From assembly GCF_019393635.1 (NCBI RefSeq), contig NC_057862.1:266428441-266492440 (forward strand): a stretch of 64,000 nucleotides of DNA, read 5' to 3'. A model generated the notes under the pieces. It was given only the letters and a program-made list of their open reading frames with translations, did not search any database and had not been told where the DNA came from. The DNA is from Dromiciops gliroides. Lineage: Eukaryota > Chordata > Mammalia > Microbiotheria > Microbiotheriidae. This document shows, in pieces, positions 11,601 through 21,748 of this stretch (within the stretch, counting starts at the first letter, position 1; every line of letters starts with the position of its first letter). Both the position numbers and the translations under genes were made by a program.

Positions 11601-14600
11601 CAAGCTGTTTCCATTGTATACAGTAACAGCAACATTGTGTGATAATCAACTGTGATAGAGTTGGCTCTTCTCAGCAATACAATGATCCAAGACAATTCCA
11701 AAGGTCTCATGATGGAAAATGCTCTCCACATCCAGAAAAAAGAACTGTGTAATCTGAATGCAGATTGAACCATACTATTTTTACTTTTTGTGTCTTTTTT
11801 CTTTTTTGAGGTTTTTCCCTTTTATTCTGGTTCTTCTTTCACAACATGTTGACTGTGGAAATGTATTTAATGTGATTGTATATAACCTATAACAGATCGC
11901 TTGCCATATTGGGGAGGGGATAAGGAAGGGAAGGAGGGAGAAAAATTTGGAACTCAAAATCTTATAAAAGCGAATGTTGAAAATTATCTTTACATGTAAT
12001 GGAAAAAATAAAATACTATTAATTTTTTTTAAAAGCCATTCCTACCCCCCAAAATAACATTGAGATAAAAAAGCCATTCCTACTCCAAACATTAACTAGC
12101 CCAAAAAGAACTCTTGGAAGAACTTAAAAAGGAATTTAAAAATCAAATAATAGAAATCAGGGGGAAACTAGGGGGAGGAAGCAATCCAAGAAAATTATGA
12201 AAAAAAATTAACCATTTGGAAAAAGAGACTCAAAATCTTAAGGAAGAAAATAATTTTTTGAAAACTAGAATTGGGCTAGAGGAATCATCATTTTAAGACA
12301 TCAAGAAATAATAAAACTAGAAAAACTAGAAGAGAAGTTGAAACATTTCATTAGAAAAAACCTGAAGAACAGATTGAGAAGAAACAATATAAGACTTGTC
12401 AGATTACCTGAAAATTACGATAAAAAAAGAATCTTCATGTAAGATTACAAGAAAATATTTAGGAAAATTGCCCTGACATTTAGAACAAGATGGTAAAGTA
12501 GAAATAGAAAAAAAAATGTACTGGTAATCACCTGAAAGAGATCCCAGGAAAAAAAAACTTACCAGAATGTCATAGCTAAGTTTCAAAATTTCCAGGTTAA
12601 GGAGAAAATATTGCAAGCAACAAGAAAAAAAAATTGTAATAACTGTAGAAAAACGATTAGGCTTTCACAAAACCTAGCAGATTCTACACTAAAAGATCAT
12701 AGCTATTGGAATATTATATTTCTTTTCTTTTTTTCTTCTTAATCATATTTTATTTTTCCCACTTACATGTAAAGATAGTTTTCAACATTCTTTTTTTTTT
12801 TTTTTAAGATTTTGAGTTCCAAATTTTTCTCCCTTCCTCTTTCCCCTCACTCCTTCTCTTAGATATCAAGCAATCTGATATAGGTTATACATGTACAATC
12901 TTGTTAAAGAAATTTCCACATTTGTCATGTTGTGAAAGAATCAGAGCAAAAAGAAAAAACATAAGAAAGAAAAAAACAACAACAAAAGTGAAAATAGTAT
13001 GCTTCCATCTGCATTCAGACTTCATAGTTCTTTCTCTGCATGTTGATAGCATTTTCCATCATGAGTCTTTTGGAATTGTCTTTCATATTGCTGAGTAGAG
13101 CTAAGTCTATTTTAGCTTATCATTGCAAAATGTTGCTGTTACTATGTACAATGGAACATTATATTTCAAAGGAACTGGGATTGCATCCAAGTTATTTACC
13201 CAACAAAGTTGAGTATAATTCTGAATGGGAAAAAAAAAATGGACATTTGACCAACTGAAAGACCTTCAGGTATCTGTGACAAAAAGACCAGAATTCAATG
13301 GAAATTCAATATAAAAGACCCAGAAGAATTATAAGGAAAACATAAAGACTGTAATAAGACTAATTATAAATTTTTATTTCTTATATATGAAAATGTTATC
13401 AGTACTCTTAAAACTGTGATAATTACGAAGGTTATGGCTAAGTTGTGCATGGTGGAGTGATTCTAAAAAACAAAATTAGGTGGGAAAAAGTAAAAAGAAG
13501 CAATTATCTTATAAAATGGGGTGTGAAAGGAAGAACATCTGGGTTGAAAGGGAAACATCTGGAGGAGTTTAGAAATCTACTTCTAGAAAGGTGAGAAAAT
13601 TGAGGGTCATGGTGGAGGAGGGACTTCTAGAAGAGTGTATAGATTAAGATTAGAAGGGTATAGGACAGGGGGCAGCTAGGTGGCGCAGTGGATAAAGCAC
13701 CGGCCCTGGATTCAGGAGTACCTGAGTTCAAATCCTGCCTCAGACACTTGACACTTACTAGCTGTGTGACCCTGGGCAAGTCACTTAACCCCCATTGCCC
13801 CACAAAAAAAAAAAAAAGAAGGGTATAGGACAAGATAAGGGAGGGACTTTTAAAGGGGTGGATAGGAGGAGAAGATAAGGGATAGGGTAAAAAGAGAGTC
13901 TGAGAAGAACAATGGTGAGTAAAAATAAAATGGAGGGAAATTCACATATATTAATTATTACTTTGAATGTGAATGGGATGAATTCATCTATAAGACGGAA
14001 ACATAGCAGAATGCTTAAAAATCAGAATCTAACAATAAGAAACACATTTAAAAATGAGAGATACACAAAGAGTTATAATGGAGGCTTGTATTTTATTATT
14101 TATTATGCTTTAGCTGATACAAAAAGGGAAGGGGTAGCAATTTTTATCTCAGACAAAGTTACAGCTAAAATAGATTTAATTAAAAGAGGGTAACTACATT
14201 TTGATAAGAGGTACAATGAAGCAAAATCAATACTGAACCTCTATGCCCCCAATACTAGAGAAACTAAATATTTTAAAGGAAGTTTGATGAATGACAGGTG
14301 GATAGTAGTACAATAATGGTAGGGGACTTTAAACTTCCCTTTTCAGAACTAGCTGTATCTAAACAAAAATAAATAAGAAAGAATTTAATGAAGTCAATAG
14401 AATTTTAGATAAATTTGATCTGATAGATATCTGGAGAGAAGTGAAAGGAAACAGGAATACACTGGTTTTTTTTTTTTTTTTAGTGATCCATGGTACCTTT
14501 GCAAAGATTGACCATATATTATTATATAAAAATTTATAAAATTAAAAGTTAAAAAAATTAAAAGCTAAAAGCAGAAAAGCAGAAATATAAAAAGTATCTT

Positions 14601-17600
14601 TTTTCAGATCATGATGAAATAAAATATTTAATAAAGGACCAAGGAAACATAGATTAAGAACTAATTGAACATTAAACAACCTAATCTTAAAGAATGATTG
14701 GTTAATACTGTTTCTACTTTTTTTTGTTTTTGTTTTTTGAGGTTTTTCCCTTTTGTTCTGATTCTTCTTTCACAGAATGACTAATGCAGAAATATGTTTA
14801 ATGTGATTGTGCATATATCAGATTGCTTGCTGTCTTGGGGAGGGGGAGGGAAAAAATTTGGAATATCTTATAAAAACAAATGTTGAAAATTATCTCTACA
14901 TGTAACTAGAAAATAATAAAATACTTTTCTGATTAAAAAAAGAATGATTGGTTAAAAGAAAAAACACAGATACAATCTATAATTTCATTAAATTTCATTA
15001 AATAGAATGACAAAAATGAGACCACAAATATGATCAAAGGAAAATTAATATCTCAAAATTCATACATTAATAAAAAAGAAAGCACATAATGAATTGTGTA
15101 TATAATTTTAAAAGATAGAAAAATAAGTTAAAAACCCCAATTAAACTCTAAAATGGAAGGCCTAAAAATAAAAGGTAAAATTAACAAAATCAAGAGTAAA
15201 AAAATCCCCATTGAATTAATAAATAAAACTAGGAGTTTGTTAGATAAACAATTGGTTAATTTGATTTAAAAAGAAAACCAAATTACTAGTATCAAAAATG
15301 AAAAGGGTAACTATACCACTGAGAGGAAATTAAAGCAATTAGAAGAAATTATTTTGCCCAACTGTATGCCAATAATTCAACAATTTAAGTGAAATGGAAG
15401 GATGTGTACAAAAATATAAATTCCCTAAATTGGCATAAGAGGAAATAGAATGTCTAAATAGACTTACTTTAGAAAAATAAATTTAAAAGTCTTTAAATGA
15501 ACTTCTTAAAAGTACCAGGACCAGAGAGATTTATAAGTGAATTCTATCAAACATTTAAAGATCTACTAATTCTAATATTAAAGAAATTATTTGAAAAATA
15601 GGTTTATAAAAGGATCCTACAAAACCAAAAAGAGGGAAAACAGAGAAAGGTATGAATACTGGTGCAAAAATCCTAAAAAAAAAAAATACAAACTAAGAGA
15701 TTACAACAATATGTAATATATTTTACATTATGCAAAGATTATGCATTATGATCAACTGTATCAAGTGTATCAGGAATGCAGGCATTGTTTAACATAAGGA
15801 CATAATTGATTATATCACTGAATTTCTAGAGAGGTAAGAAAACTGGTTGATAGAGTTGGGGAGGGATAGAAAGGAGATTAGATTAAGATTGGGAGTGTGG
15901 GCTGAATAAAGGAGAGAATTTTATGGGGTGGGTAAAATAAGAAATAATAGGGTATAGGGAGAAGATAAGGTAACAGAGATAGGGCAAAAAAGAGAAATTG
16001 ATAAGGAAAATGGTGAGTAAAAATAAGATGGAGAGAAATTCACATATAGTAATTATAACTTTGAATGTAAATGGGATAAACTAACCCATAAAACTGGGAG
16101 ACAGCAGAATAGATTAGAAATCAGAACCCCAAATTTGTTGTTTACAAGAAACATTTAAAAATGAGAGAGTCACGCAGAGTTAAAATGGAGGGTTGGAGTA
16201 GAATTTATTATGCTTTAGCATTTAATTAGGGGCAGCTAGGTGGCACAGTGGATAGAGCACCAGCCCTGGACTCAGGAGTACCTGAGTTCAAATCCGGCCT
16301 CAGACACTTAACACTTACTAGCTGTGTGACCCTGGGCAAGTCACTTAACCCCAATTGCCTCACTAAAACAAACAAACAAACAAACAAAATATATATAATT
16401 AAAAGAGAGAAACAAGATTTTAAAGAAATAACATTTTGATAAAAGACAATTTAGAAAATGAATCAATACTAAACATACATCTGAAGAGGTTTAGAAGTCT
16501 TCTGAACTTTTAGAGAGGTGAGAAAACTGGGGGATCAAGTCAGGGAGGGACTTTTAAAAGGGTATATAAAATAAGATTAGGAGCTTGGGGAAGAAGATAA
16601 AGAAGAGACTTTTAGAGGGGTTGGTAAAATAAGGAATAATAGGGTAAGGGGAAAAAATACAGTTAACAGGGATAGGGTAAAAAGAGAAGATGAAAAGGCC
16701 AATAGTGAGTAAAAATAAGATGGAGGGAAAATTGGAAATACAAATTAGAACTTTGTCAAATCTATAAGAATACAAATTATTCCCCAACTGATAAATGATC
16801 AAAGGATATGGACAGCAAGTTTTCCAAAGAAGGAATCAAAACAATTTATAGTCATATGAAAAAATATTATAAATCCTTATTGATTACAGAAATGCAAATT
16901 AAAACAACCTTGAGATACCATTTTACACCTTTCAGATTGGCTAAAACGATTGAAGGGGAAAGTGACAAAAGTTGGAAGGGATATGTAAAAATGGAGACAC
17001 TAGCTCATTTTTGGTGGAATTGTGAAATGATGTAACCATTTTGGAGGGCAATCTGGAATTATGCCCAAGGAGTGAGTAAACTACCTATACCCTTTGACCC
17101 AGCAATACCACTACTTGATCTATTTCCAATTATGTTGGGGAGGGGGGGGGAAGGACCTGGATCTTCTATATCATCTCTCTTTGTGGTGGCAAAGAACTAG
17201 AAATTGCATCAATTGATCAATGGCTGAACAAGTTGTGGTGATGGATCGTGATATGAGAAATGATTAACTCAATGAGTTTAAAAAACAGAAAAATTTTCAG
17301 TTAATAGTGAAGATCAAAATGAGCAGAACCAAGTGACCATTGTATACATTAACAGTAATTTTTTTTTTTTGACAAGGTAACTGGGACTAAGTGACTCGCC
17401 CAGGGTCAAGTGTCTGAGGCCAGATTTGAATTCAGGTCTTCCTGACTCTGGGACTGGTGCTGTCACACCTAGGCTGCCCCAGGATTATTGTTTTAATAAT
17501 AACTTTGAGTGAATAAGTTATTTTTATCCATTATAAATACCCAAATTAATTGTAAAGGACATATGAAGAAAGATGCTATCTGCATCCAGAGAAAGAACTG

Positions 17601-19505
17601 GTAAATAGGTGTATATAATAATTTTATATATATTTACATATCATGTATATATGTGTATGTCTAATGGTAGTCATCTCTAGGGTGGTGGGGAAGAGAGAAG
17701 AAAATATTTACACTATAATTTTGTTGTATATTTGAAAGAAATAGCAAGTTGGGAATAGTAGATTTGCATTTTCATGTCCAATAGTTTTTTTTAATTTGCT
17801 ACATTATGGAAATGCTTGTTTTATTCCATAAATTAAAAATAAAAATTTTAAAGAAATAAATATTTAAAATATATTAAAATATTTAAAAAGAAAGAAAGAA
17901 AGAACAGTATACTGATTCATAAATCAGTCACCTGCATTTTTATGTCTTCAAAACTTGGATCTTTCCAATATGGAAAGGAGGAAAATAATTTATTTGAGTA
18001 AATTTTTTACTATCTCATTTGAATAATTAAGTTGGTCGATAGACTCTTTTTTTTTTTTGGTGAGGCATTTGGGGTTAAGTGACTTGCCTAGGGTCACACA
18101 GCTAGTAATTGTTAAGTGTCTGAGGTCACATTTGAACTCAGGTCCTCCTGAATCCAGGGCCAGTGTTCTATCCACTGCACCACCTAGCTGCCCTTGGTCG
18201 ATAAACTCTTTTTGCTGGTTTTTTTTTTTTTGATCGATAGACTCTTAATTCTAACAAGATTTATGACTGAAAGGGACCTTGGAGTTATACAGACAAAATG
18301 ATGGCAAAACTTAGGTCCAGGACTTGGCTTACCCGACTGGCCAAAATCATTCAGTTAATTGATATCAGAGCTGAGATCTGAGACTATAATGAATCTCTGT
18401 AGTCACATTACTTTCAATGGTTGTTACCAATCACCTAGAGAATCTACAATAGTGCCTTCTCTCTCATTGGACACAGCTAAAGCCTTGGGCTGACTAGAGG
18501 AAGAGAGTCAGAAAGGGAACACTGTGAAAGTGTTAGAAGAGAGTTACAGAAAAATTTTAAAATATATTTTTGTAAGCTTAAAATAAACTTTAGGTGCAGG
18601 GGAAGAAGTGTTATAAGATTGTGGAAAGGTGGAAAAGTGGTTGACATACCGTAAAAGGTAATGAGCAGATCACAAATGTGATGGTCATAATAGCAAGAAG
18701 GATGAGGTGGTCTATCTCCTCCGACATAGACATTCTTTCCCCTTTCTTGAGGCTCCCTGGATTAACTTTGCCTCTGCTCAGGGGGGCCACCTTACCATTG
18801 TTCTTTCTTCGGTGGTGCATGCGGGCTAGGTTAAGGATGACACTGACGTTGCAGAGTAACACTGCAACAATGAGAAGCAGTAACAGCGTGGCATATATCT
18901 GTAAGTAAGGGGATTTCTCCGGCTTAATGAAACACCAGGTTCCAGGACAATATTGCGCATACAGCCTGTTGTCCAGCAATGGAAAGGAGCAAAATAGCAG
19001 AGAAAAGACATAGATACCCGGCAGGACCACCAGCCCAAGACGCCAAGTGATGCAGCGCTTGTAGAAGTAGGTAGGGGTGGCCGATGGAGAGGCAGCGCTC
19101 TAGAGCCATAGCAAAAAGCATCAGCATCGTGGCCAAGCTGAAGAAGGTCATGGTGAAGGCAAAGTAGGTGCACATCCGGCCACCGGACGCCAGTGTCACC
19201 AGAGTCTGATTCCGTGAGTATGATGCCAGCACCACTGGACTGATGAGGCAGGTCCCGAGGAGATCGGTGAACACCAACTCAGTCACTAGCAAGTGGAACA
19301 GGGAAATGGGGGTCCTACATAAGCGGCAGGGGGACCCCTGGTCACTCCTTTGAGAGCCACCCCACCAACGATGTATCAGCAGTGCCAGTGCTAGGAGGTT
19401 GCCCAACACTCCCGTAGAAAACATTACGGCGCTTACCGCTGGATTTTCACCAGATGGTAGCCATAGTCGCATCTTGCAATCCCAGGAAGTAGAGATATTA
19501 TTCAT
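5436..19505 (-). CDS. PTGER2: Prostaglandin E2 receptor EP2 gene, two coding exons, frame broken in exon 1
   Basis: This gene encodes the Gs-coupled class A receptor for prostaglandin E2, a seven-helix plasma-membrane protein that raises cAMP. The two minus-strand exons give about 347 residues once the frame change is allowed for, against 358 recalled for human EP2. Visible hallmarks are an N-terminal glycosylation site (NIS), a second site NQT in the first extracellular loop, the TM2 stretch VTELVFTDLLGTCLISPVV, the prostanoid second-loop motif CPGTWCF, and the TM7 segment LRFLSINSIIDPW with its ligand-binding arginine. The intron (5628-18649) is in phase 0 with GT at 18649-18648 and AG at 5629-5628. 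That excludes a processed retrocopy. The C-terminal tail is short. A 4-bp duplication at 19067-19074 shifts the frame; it may be an assembly error, a polymorphism or a true inactivation. The next gene upstream on the same strand is TXNDC16. Confidence 0.95.
5640..7870. other. PTGER2 intron, left part: unique sequence with old SINEs
   Basis: Mostly AT-rich unique sequence. A MIR-type copy in minus orientation lies at about 6190-6370. Sequence from 7290 to 7360 has the TACTGTGTACCAGGCACAGG wording of an L2/MIR relic. From 7430 to 7750 is a purine-rich stretch with several chance open frames. No exon is supported. Confidence 0.6.
6996..7195 (+). mobile_element. CORE-SINE of the MIR/THER1 family
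   Basis: Nearly full length: a degraded tRNA-like head, the core TGTGACCTTTGGCAAGTCAC, then CTCAGTTTCCACATCTGTAA and the tail ending near GGATTCCTTCCAATTCTATG. Confidence 0.8.
7871..8015 (-). mobile_element. tRNA-type SINE (WSINE1-like), B subtype
   Basis: Reverse-complement SINE with a T-rich start and CTAGCTGCCCCC end, flanked by the 15-bp direct repeat AGGAAAGGCTATTTT (7856-7870 and 8016-8030). Confidence 0.93.
8031..8597. other. PTGER2 intron, unique sequence
   Basis: AT-rich, with a short (GA)n run at 8053-8068 and a TTTTG-rich patch at 8105-8135. Nothing else recognised. Confidence 0.5.
8598..10022 (+). mobile_element. L1 3' end with an internal 240-bp tandem duplication
   Basis: ORF2 C-terminal wording (GKIGTLIHCWWSCELIQPFW, CIPFDPAIPLLGLFPKEIME) is followed by the 3' UTR, a G-rich GGGGAGGGAGG tract and AATAAA at about 9999. 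The segment at 8676-8915 recurs at 8916-9155. A SINE interrupts it at 9300-9446. Confidence 0.9.
9300..9446 (+). mobile_element. tRNA-type SINE, B subtype, inside L1
   Basis: Flanked by the 13-bp target duplication AAGAAATGATGAG (9287-9299 and 9447-9459). Removing it restores continuous L1 sequence. Confidence 0.95.
10030..10480 (+). mobile_element. L1 inter-ORF region
   Basis: Purine-rich wording (GAGAGGTGGAATGGGGTAAAG, ACAGTTAGCAATAGTAACTG) matches the ORF1-ORF2 spacer of the L1 at 47.4-47.8 kb. Confidence 0.7.
10490..11470 (+). mobile_element. L1 ORF2 C-terminus and 3' UTR
   Basis: Starts near CCCAATTGATAGATGATCAA, runs through degraded ORF2 end sequence and the 3' UTR; interrupted by a SINE at 10980-11130. 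More diverged than the L1 at 8.6-10.0 kb. Confidence 0.8.
10980..11130 (+). mobile_element. tRNA-type SINE, A subtype, inside L1
   Basis: 10-bp target duplication AAAAACCTGG at 10970-10979 and 11131-11140; tail CCCCAATTGCCTCACTAAAA. Confidence 0.95.
11550..12035 (+). mobile_element. L1 3' UTR fragment
   Basis: Begins inside the end of ORF2 (CAGTAACAGCAACATTGTGT), carries the GGGGAGGGGATAAGG tract and ends at AATAAAATACTATTAATTTT. Confidence 0.85.
12722..13151 (-). mobile_element. L1 3' tail inserted antisense into another L1's ORF1
   Basis: Reverse-complement L1 tail, starting in T-rich sequence and CATGTAAAGATAGTTTTCAA. Flanked by the 15-bp near-perfect duplication TGGAATATTATATTT (12707-12721) and TGGAACATTATATTT (13152-13166). 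Confidence 0.9.
13668..13816 (+). mobile_element. tRNA-type SINE, B subtype, in L1 spacer
   Basis: 16-bp perfect target duplication AGAAGGGTATAGGACA at 13652-13667 and 13817-13832, suggesting a young insertion. Confidence 0.95.
14706..14940 (+). mobile_element. Severely 5'-truncated L1 (3' UTR only) inside L1 ORF2
   Basis: About 235 bp, from TACTGTTTCTAC to AATAAAATACTTTTC, between copies of AAGAATGATTGGTTA at 14691-14705 and 14941-14955. Confidence 0.92.
15825..16470 (+). mobile_element. L1 spacer and ORF2 endonuclease start
   Basis: Repeats the same L1 interval seen at 13.55-14.2 kb: spacer, then ATGGTGAGTAAAAATAAGAT and the endonuclease start. A SINE interrupts it at 16229-16385. Confidence 0.8.
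16229..16385 (+). mobile_element. tRNA-type SINE, A subtype, in L1
   Basis: Complete head and A-subtype tail ending in (CAAA)n; the target duplication is short and unclear (TTTAATTA-like). Confidence 0.9.
16480..17870 (+). mobile_element. L1 spacer fused to ORF2 C-terminus and 3' UTR
   Basis: A third copy of the spacer (16480-16740) jumps directly to the ORF2 end (METLAHFWWNCEMM region, then a match to FDPAIPLLDLFP) and 3' UTR. The middle of ORF2 is absent. Confidence 0.8.
17360..17481 (-). mobile_element. Degraded tRNA-type SINE inside L1
   Basis: Reverse-complement SINE with several small losses; ends GCTGCCCCAGG. Confidence 0.8.
18051..18193 (-). mobile_element. tRNA-type SINE at a site present three times
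   Basis: Flanked by TTGGTCGATAGACTCTTTT (18032-18050) and TTGGTCGATAAACTCTTTT (18194-18212). A third, similar copy follows a T-run at about 18231-18246. Confidence 0.92.
18213..18649. other. PTGER2 intron adjoining exon 1
   Basis: Includes a MIR-like relic in minus orientation at about 18260-18400 (AATCATTCAGTTAATTGATA); the rest looks unique. Confidence 0.5.
18650..19505 (-). CDS. PTGER2: PTGER2 coding exon 1 (N-terminus to end of TM6), with a 4-bp frameshift
   Basis: The start ATG (CAT at 19503-19505) opens MNNISTSWDCKMRLWLPSG, which matches the EP2 N-terminus including the WLPSGE(N/S)PA motif. TM1 to TM3 follow and end in ALERCLSIGHPY; the usual ERY of human EP2 is ERC here, a form seen in other prostanoid receptors. 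Directly after HPY the coding strand repeats CTAC (GTAGGTAG at 19067-19074 on the plus strand). The first frame then runs to a stop at about 18924. The frame shifted by 4 bp resumes as FYKRCITWRLG, TM4, the CPGTWCF loop, TM5, a basic third intracellular loop and TM6 ending SLPFT. The exon ends at 18650 on ACG, followed by the donor GTATGT. Apart from the 4 bp, no other lesion is visible in 856 nt. Confidence 0.93.
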
Positions 19506-19900
19506 GATTGGAAACTCCCGGTTTCACTTCGGAGGGGGAAGGGGTAGGAGGAATAGGAGGAGAAAGAGAATCAGGATGAAGACAAGGATGAGAAGGAAAG
19601 AGTCAAAGAGGGCAAGGGGAGGAGTAAGGAAAACAGATACCATAGAAGGTACTAAGAGCAAGGGACGTTGCTGTCTTCCAGGCGTCCCAGGACGCTCGGT
19701 TTCCTGGTTTAGAAAGTAAATTGTTTGCACTCCCCAGACTCCCCGGAACTGCAAACTCACACATTAACCACTCAAGAGTCTGTTGCAGCATTGCAGCCTC
19801 AGCATCCGGAGGAACGTGACTATGTCTTAACTACTTCCCTTCCCCAACCCTTCCCCAACTAAGAGCGCACCTACCACCACCAGAAGTGGGCGGGTTGGGA
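19506..19900 (-). promoter_or_regulatory. PTGER2: PTGER2 5' UTR and probable promoter region
   Basis: This repeat-free block lies immediately upstream of the PTGER2 ATG and is richer in G+C than its surroundings. It is strongly purine-rich on the plus strand from 19530 to 19650. A GC-box-like GTGGGCGGG lies at about 19886-19894, and scattered CpGs occur from 19660 to 19870. I see no clear TATA box at a sensible distance. The start site is inferred only from position. Confidence 0.5.
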
Positions 19901-20099
19901 GAGGGAAATGCTAGGAACCAAACTGAAATGAGTGGGAGAGACTGAAGCTTTGGCCCTGAGGATCTGTAGATGTCACACTCCTTTCTGGAGAGTAGCTCCA
20001 AGCCTCTTCTAGGCTTTCTAATGAAAAGCCTACTGATTTTAAAAAGAAAAGAGAAAGAGCAGAAAAAGGATTGGGAAGGGGATAGAAATTTAAGTTATC

Positions 20100-20376
20100 T
20101 AATGCAGAAATATGTTTAATGTTATTATGTGTATATATGTATATATATGTATATGTGTGTGTGTGTATATATATATACATACATACATACATACATACAT
20201 ATACATACATATATATATATAACCTATATCAGATTACCTGCTGTCTAGGGGAGGGGGGAGCGAGGGGAGGGAGGGAGAAAAATCTGAAATTGTAAAGCTT
20301 GTATAAACAAAAGTTGAGAACTATCTTTACATGTAATGGAAAAAAATAAAATACTTTATTAATAATAAAAAAAGAA
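20100..20376 (+). mobile_element. Young L1 3' tail with internal AT/TG microsatellite
   Basis: Inserted 0.6 kb upstream of the PTGER2 ATG, between copies of AGAAATTTAAGTTATC (20084-20099 and 20377-20392). It contains TATATG and (ACAT)n repeats at 20128-20220, followed by the usual L1 end and AATAAA. Confidence 0.93.
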
Positions 20377-20640
20377 AGAAATTTAAGTTATCAACGCCAT
20401 AGGAAAAGGCCTGCTAGAAGCTACATGTCTCCTAAGAAGACTGAAGAACAAAAGGAGGACAGCTTCCTGGGGGATTATAAACTACACTGGAATCTCCTTG
20501 AAAAGCCCCCCACCCCACCGGACCCCCCACCACACACGTCTACATACAGGCTTTAACAAAGAGTTTACCTCTTCTGGACCATGAATGACCAGACCATACA
20601 GGGGAAAAACGTCTAGAAACAATATAGATTCTATAGATTT

Positions 20641-20796
20641 GTTTGTTTTGGGGTTTTTTTGCAGGGCAATGAGGGTTAAGTGACTTGCCCAGGGTCACAC
20701 AGCTAGTAAGTGTCAAGTGTCTGAGGCTGGATTTGAACTCAGGTCCTCCTGAATCCAGGGCTGGTGCTTTATCCACTGTGCCACCTAGCTGCCCCC
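20641..20796 (-). mobile_element. tRNA-type SINE, B subtype
   Basis: Complete reverse-complement copy with TTTTGCAGGGCAATGAGGG start and CTAGCTGCCCCC end; target duplication not clear. Confidence 0.92.
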
Positions 20797-21584
20797 TAGA
20801 GAAAACTTTAAAAAAAAAATGACTTCATTAGAAGGGCCAACTTCAGATGCAGGTTACTTATAAGAAACAGCCCAAAGAATCACTTAGGAGATAGTCCTGA
20901 CTCATTTCCAAGGATGAGAAAGCATGAAAGAAAACTCAGGAAAGGATGGTTTGATTAGACAAACTTGCTCCATACACCCAAGCTAATTCAGAAAAGCTTG
21001 TTGAGAATTCAAATTTGCTATTAGAACTAGTTTCACTTTTTCCATATTATGACACCAACCTGTAAAGCATACTTAAGTAACCTGGTTGCTTAAAGGCTAC
21101 TTAAAGAACAACTTTTTAAAATGAAAAGAACAAAAGAGAATATCTGGGAATTGGTTGGAAAAAAATTTCAATCAGTTCTTAATGATTTCTAGAGTATTTT
21201 GCATGTGGCTGAGAAGGAAAGAAGACAGTAAATTGGTGGATATTTTACTGAAGTTGACATCTGTAGGGATGCCAGAGCTTTTAAAAAAAAGAAAGATTTT
21301 GGAAACTGCAGACATGTAGGGCGAAGTACCTCTTCAACATGTCCCTGATTTCCTGCATGATTCCCTAGGGTAAAACTGGGACCTATTTTTTAGTTCAAAC
21401 TGAACTCTTATCTCACACCTAGATAAAGAAATCATTTACCCTAGTATATTCTAACTGTAAAATATCTTCATTTTCTGCTTGTTGTTCTGCTCACTATTTG
21501 CTATTTTGATGGTCTTTTGAATAAGTACTTTTTGGTAAGAAAAGCACTTAGCTATTGAGTTTCCCTTAGAAATGACTGGGTAAG
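20797..21584. other. Intergenic unique sequence
   Basis: AT-rich sequence without recognised repeats or conserved coding frames. The last 17 bases are the left target duplication of the next SINE. Confidence 0.5.
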
Positions 21585-21748
21585 GGGAAGCTAGGTGGCG
21601 CAGTAGATAGAGCACTGGCTCTGGATTCAGGAGGACCTGAGTTCAAATCCAGCCTCGGAGACTTGACACTTACTAGCTGTGTGACCCTGGGCAAGTCACT
21701 TAACCCCAATTGCCTCACCAAAAAGAAAAGAAAAGAAAAAAGAAAAAA
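21585..21748 (+). mobile_element. tRNA-type SINE
   Basis: Flanked by AGAAATGACTGGGTAAG (21568-21584) and AGAAATGACTGGGCAAG (21749-21765), with one mismatch. The tail is (AAAAG)n. Confidence 0.93.

Larger units (their letters stand above)
12060..15820 (+). mobile_element. L1 with ORF1, spacer and ORF2 start, split by two later insertions
   Basis: ORF1 pieces lie at 12060-12706 and resume at 13167. The spacer follows, then ORF2 from 13912 (MVSKNKMEGNSHILIITLNV, then GVAIFISDKVTAKIDLIKRG), recognisably the endonuclease domain with an internal gap. Linker and early RT sequence reach about 15820. Interruptions are an inverted L1 tail (12722-13151), a SINE (13668-13816) and an L1 tail (14706-14940). 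Confidence 0.85.

Noticed and set aside
18826-19173. A second open frame overlapping PTGER2 exon 1 on the same strand.
   Set aside because: It is an out-of-frame reading of the receptor exon; only the EP2 frames show homology.
5436-19505. Calling the GPCR gene PTGDR or PTGER4 instead of PTGER2.
   Set aside because: Segments such as WLPSGENPAVSAVMFSTGVL and SSREKKWELQALRFLSINSI are specific to EP2, and the neighbour TXNDC16 fits.
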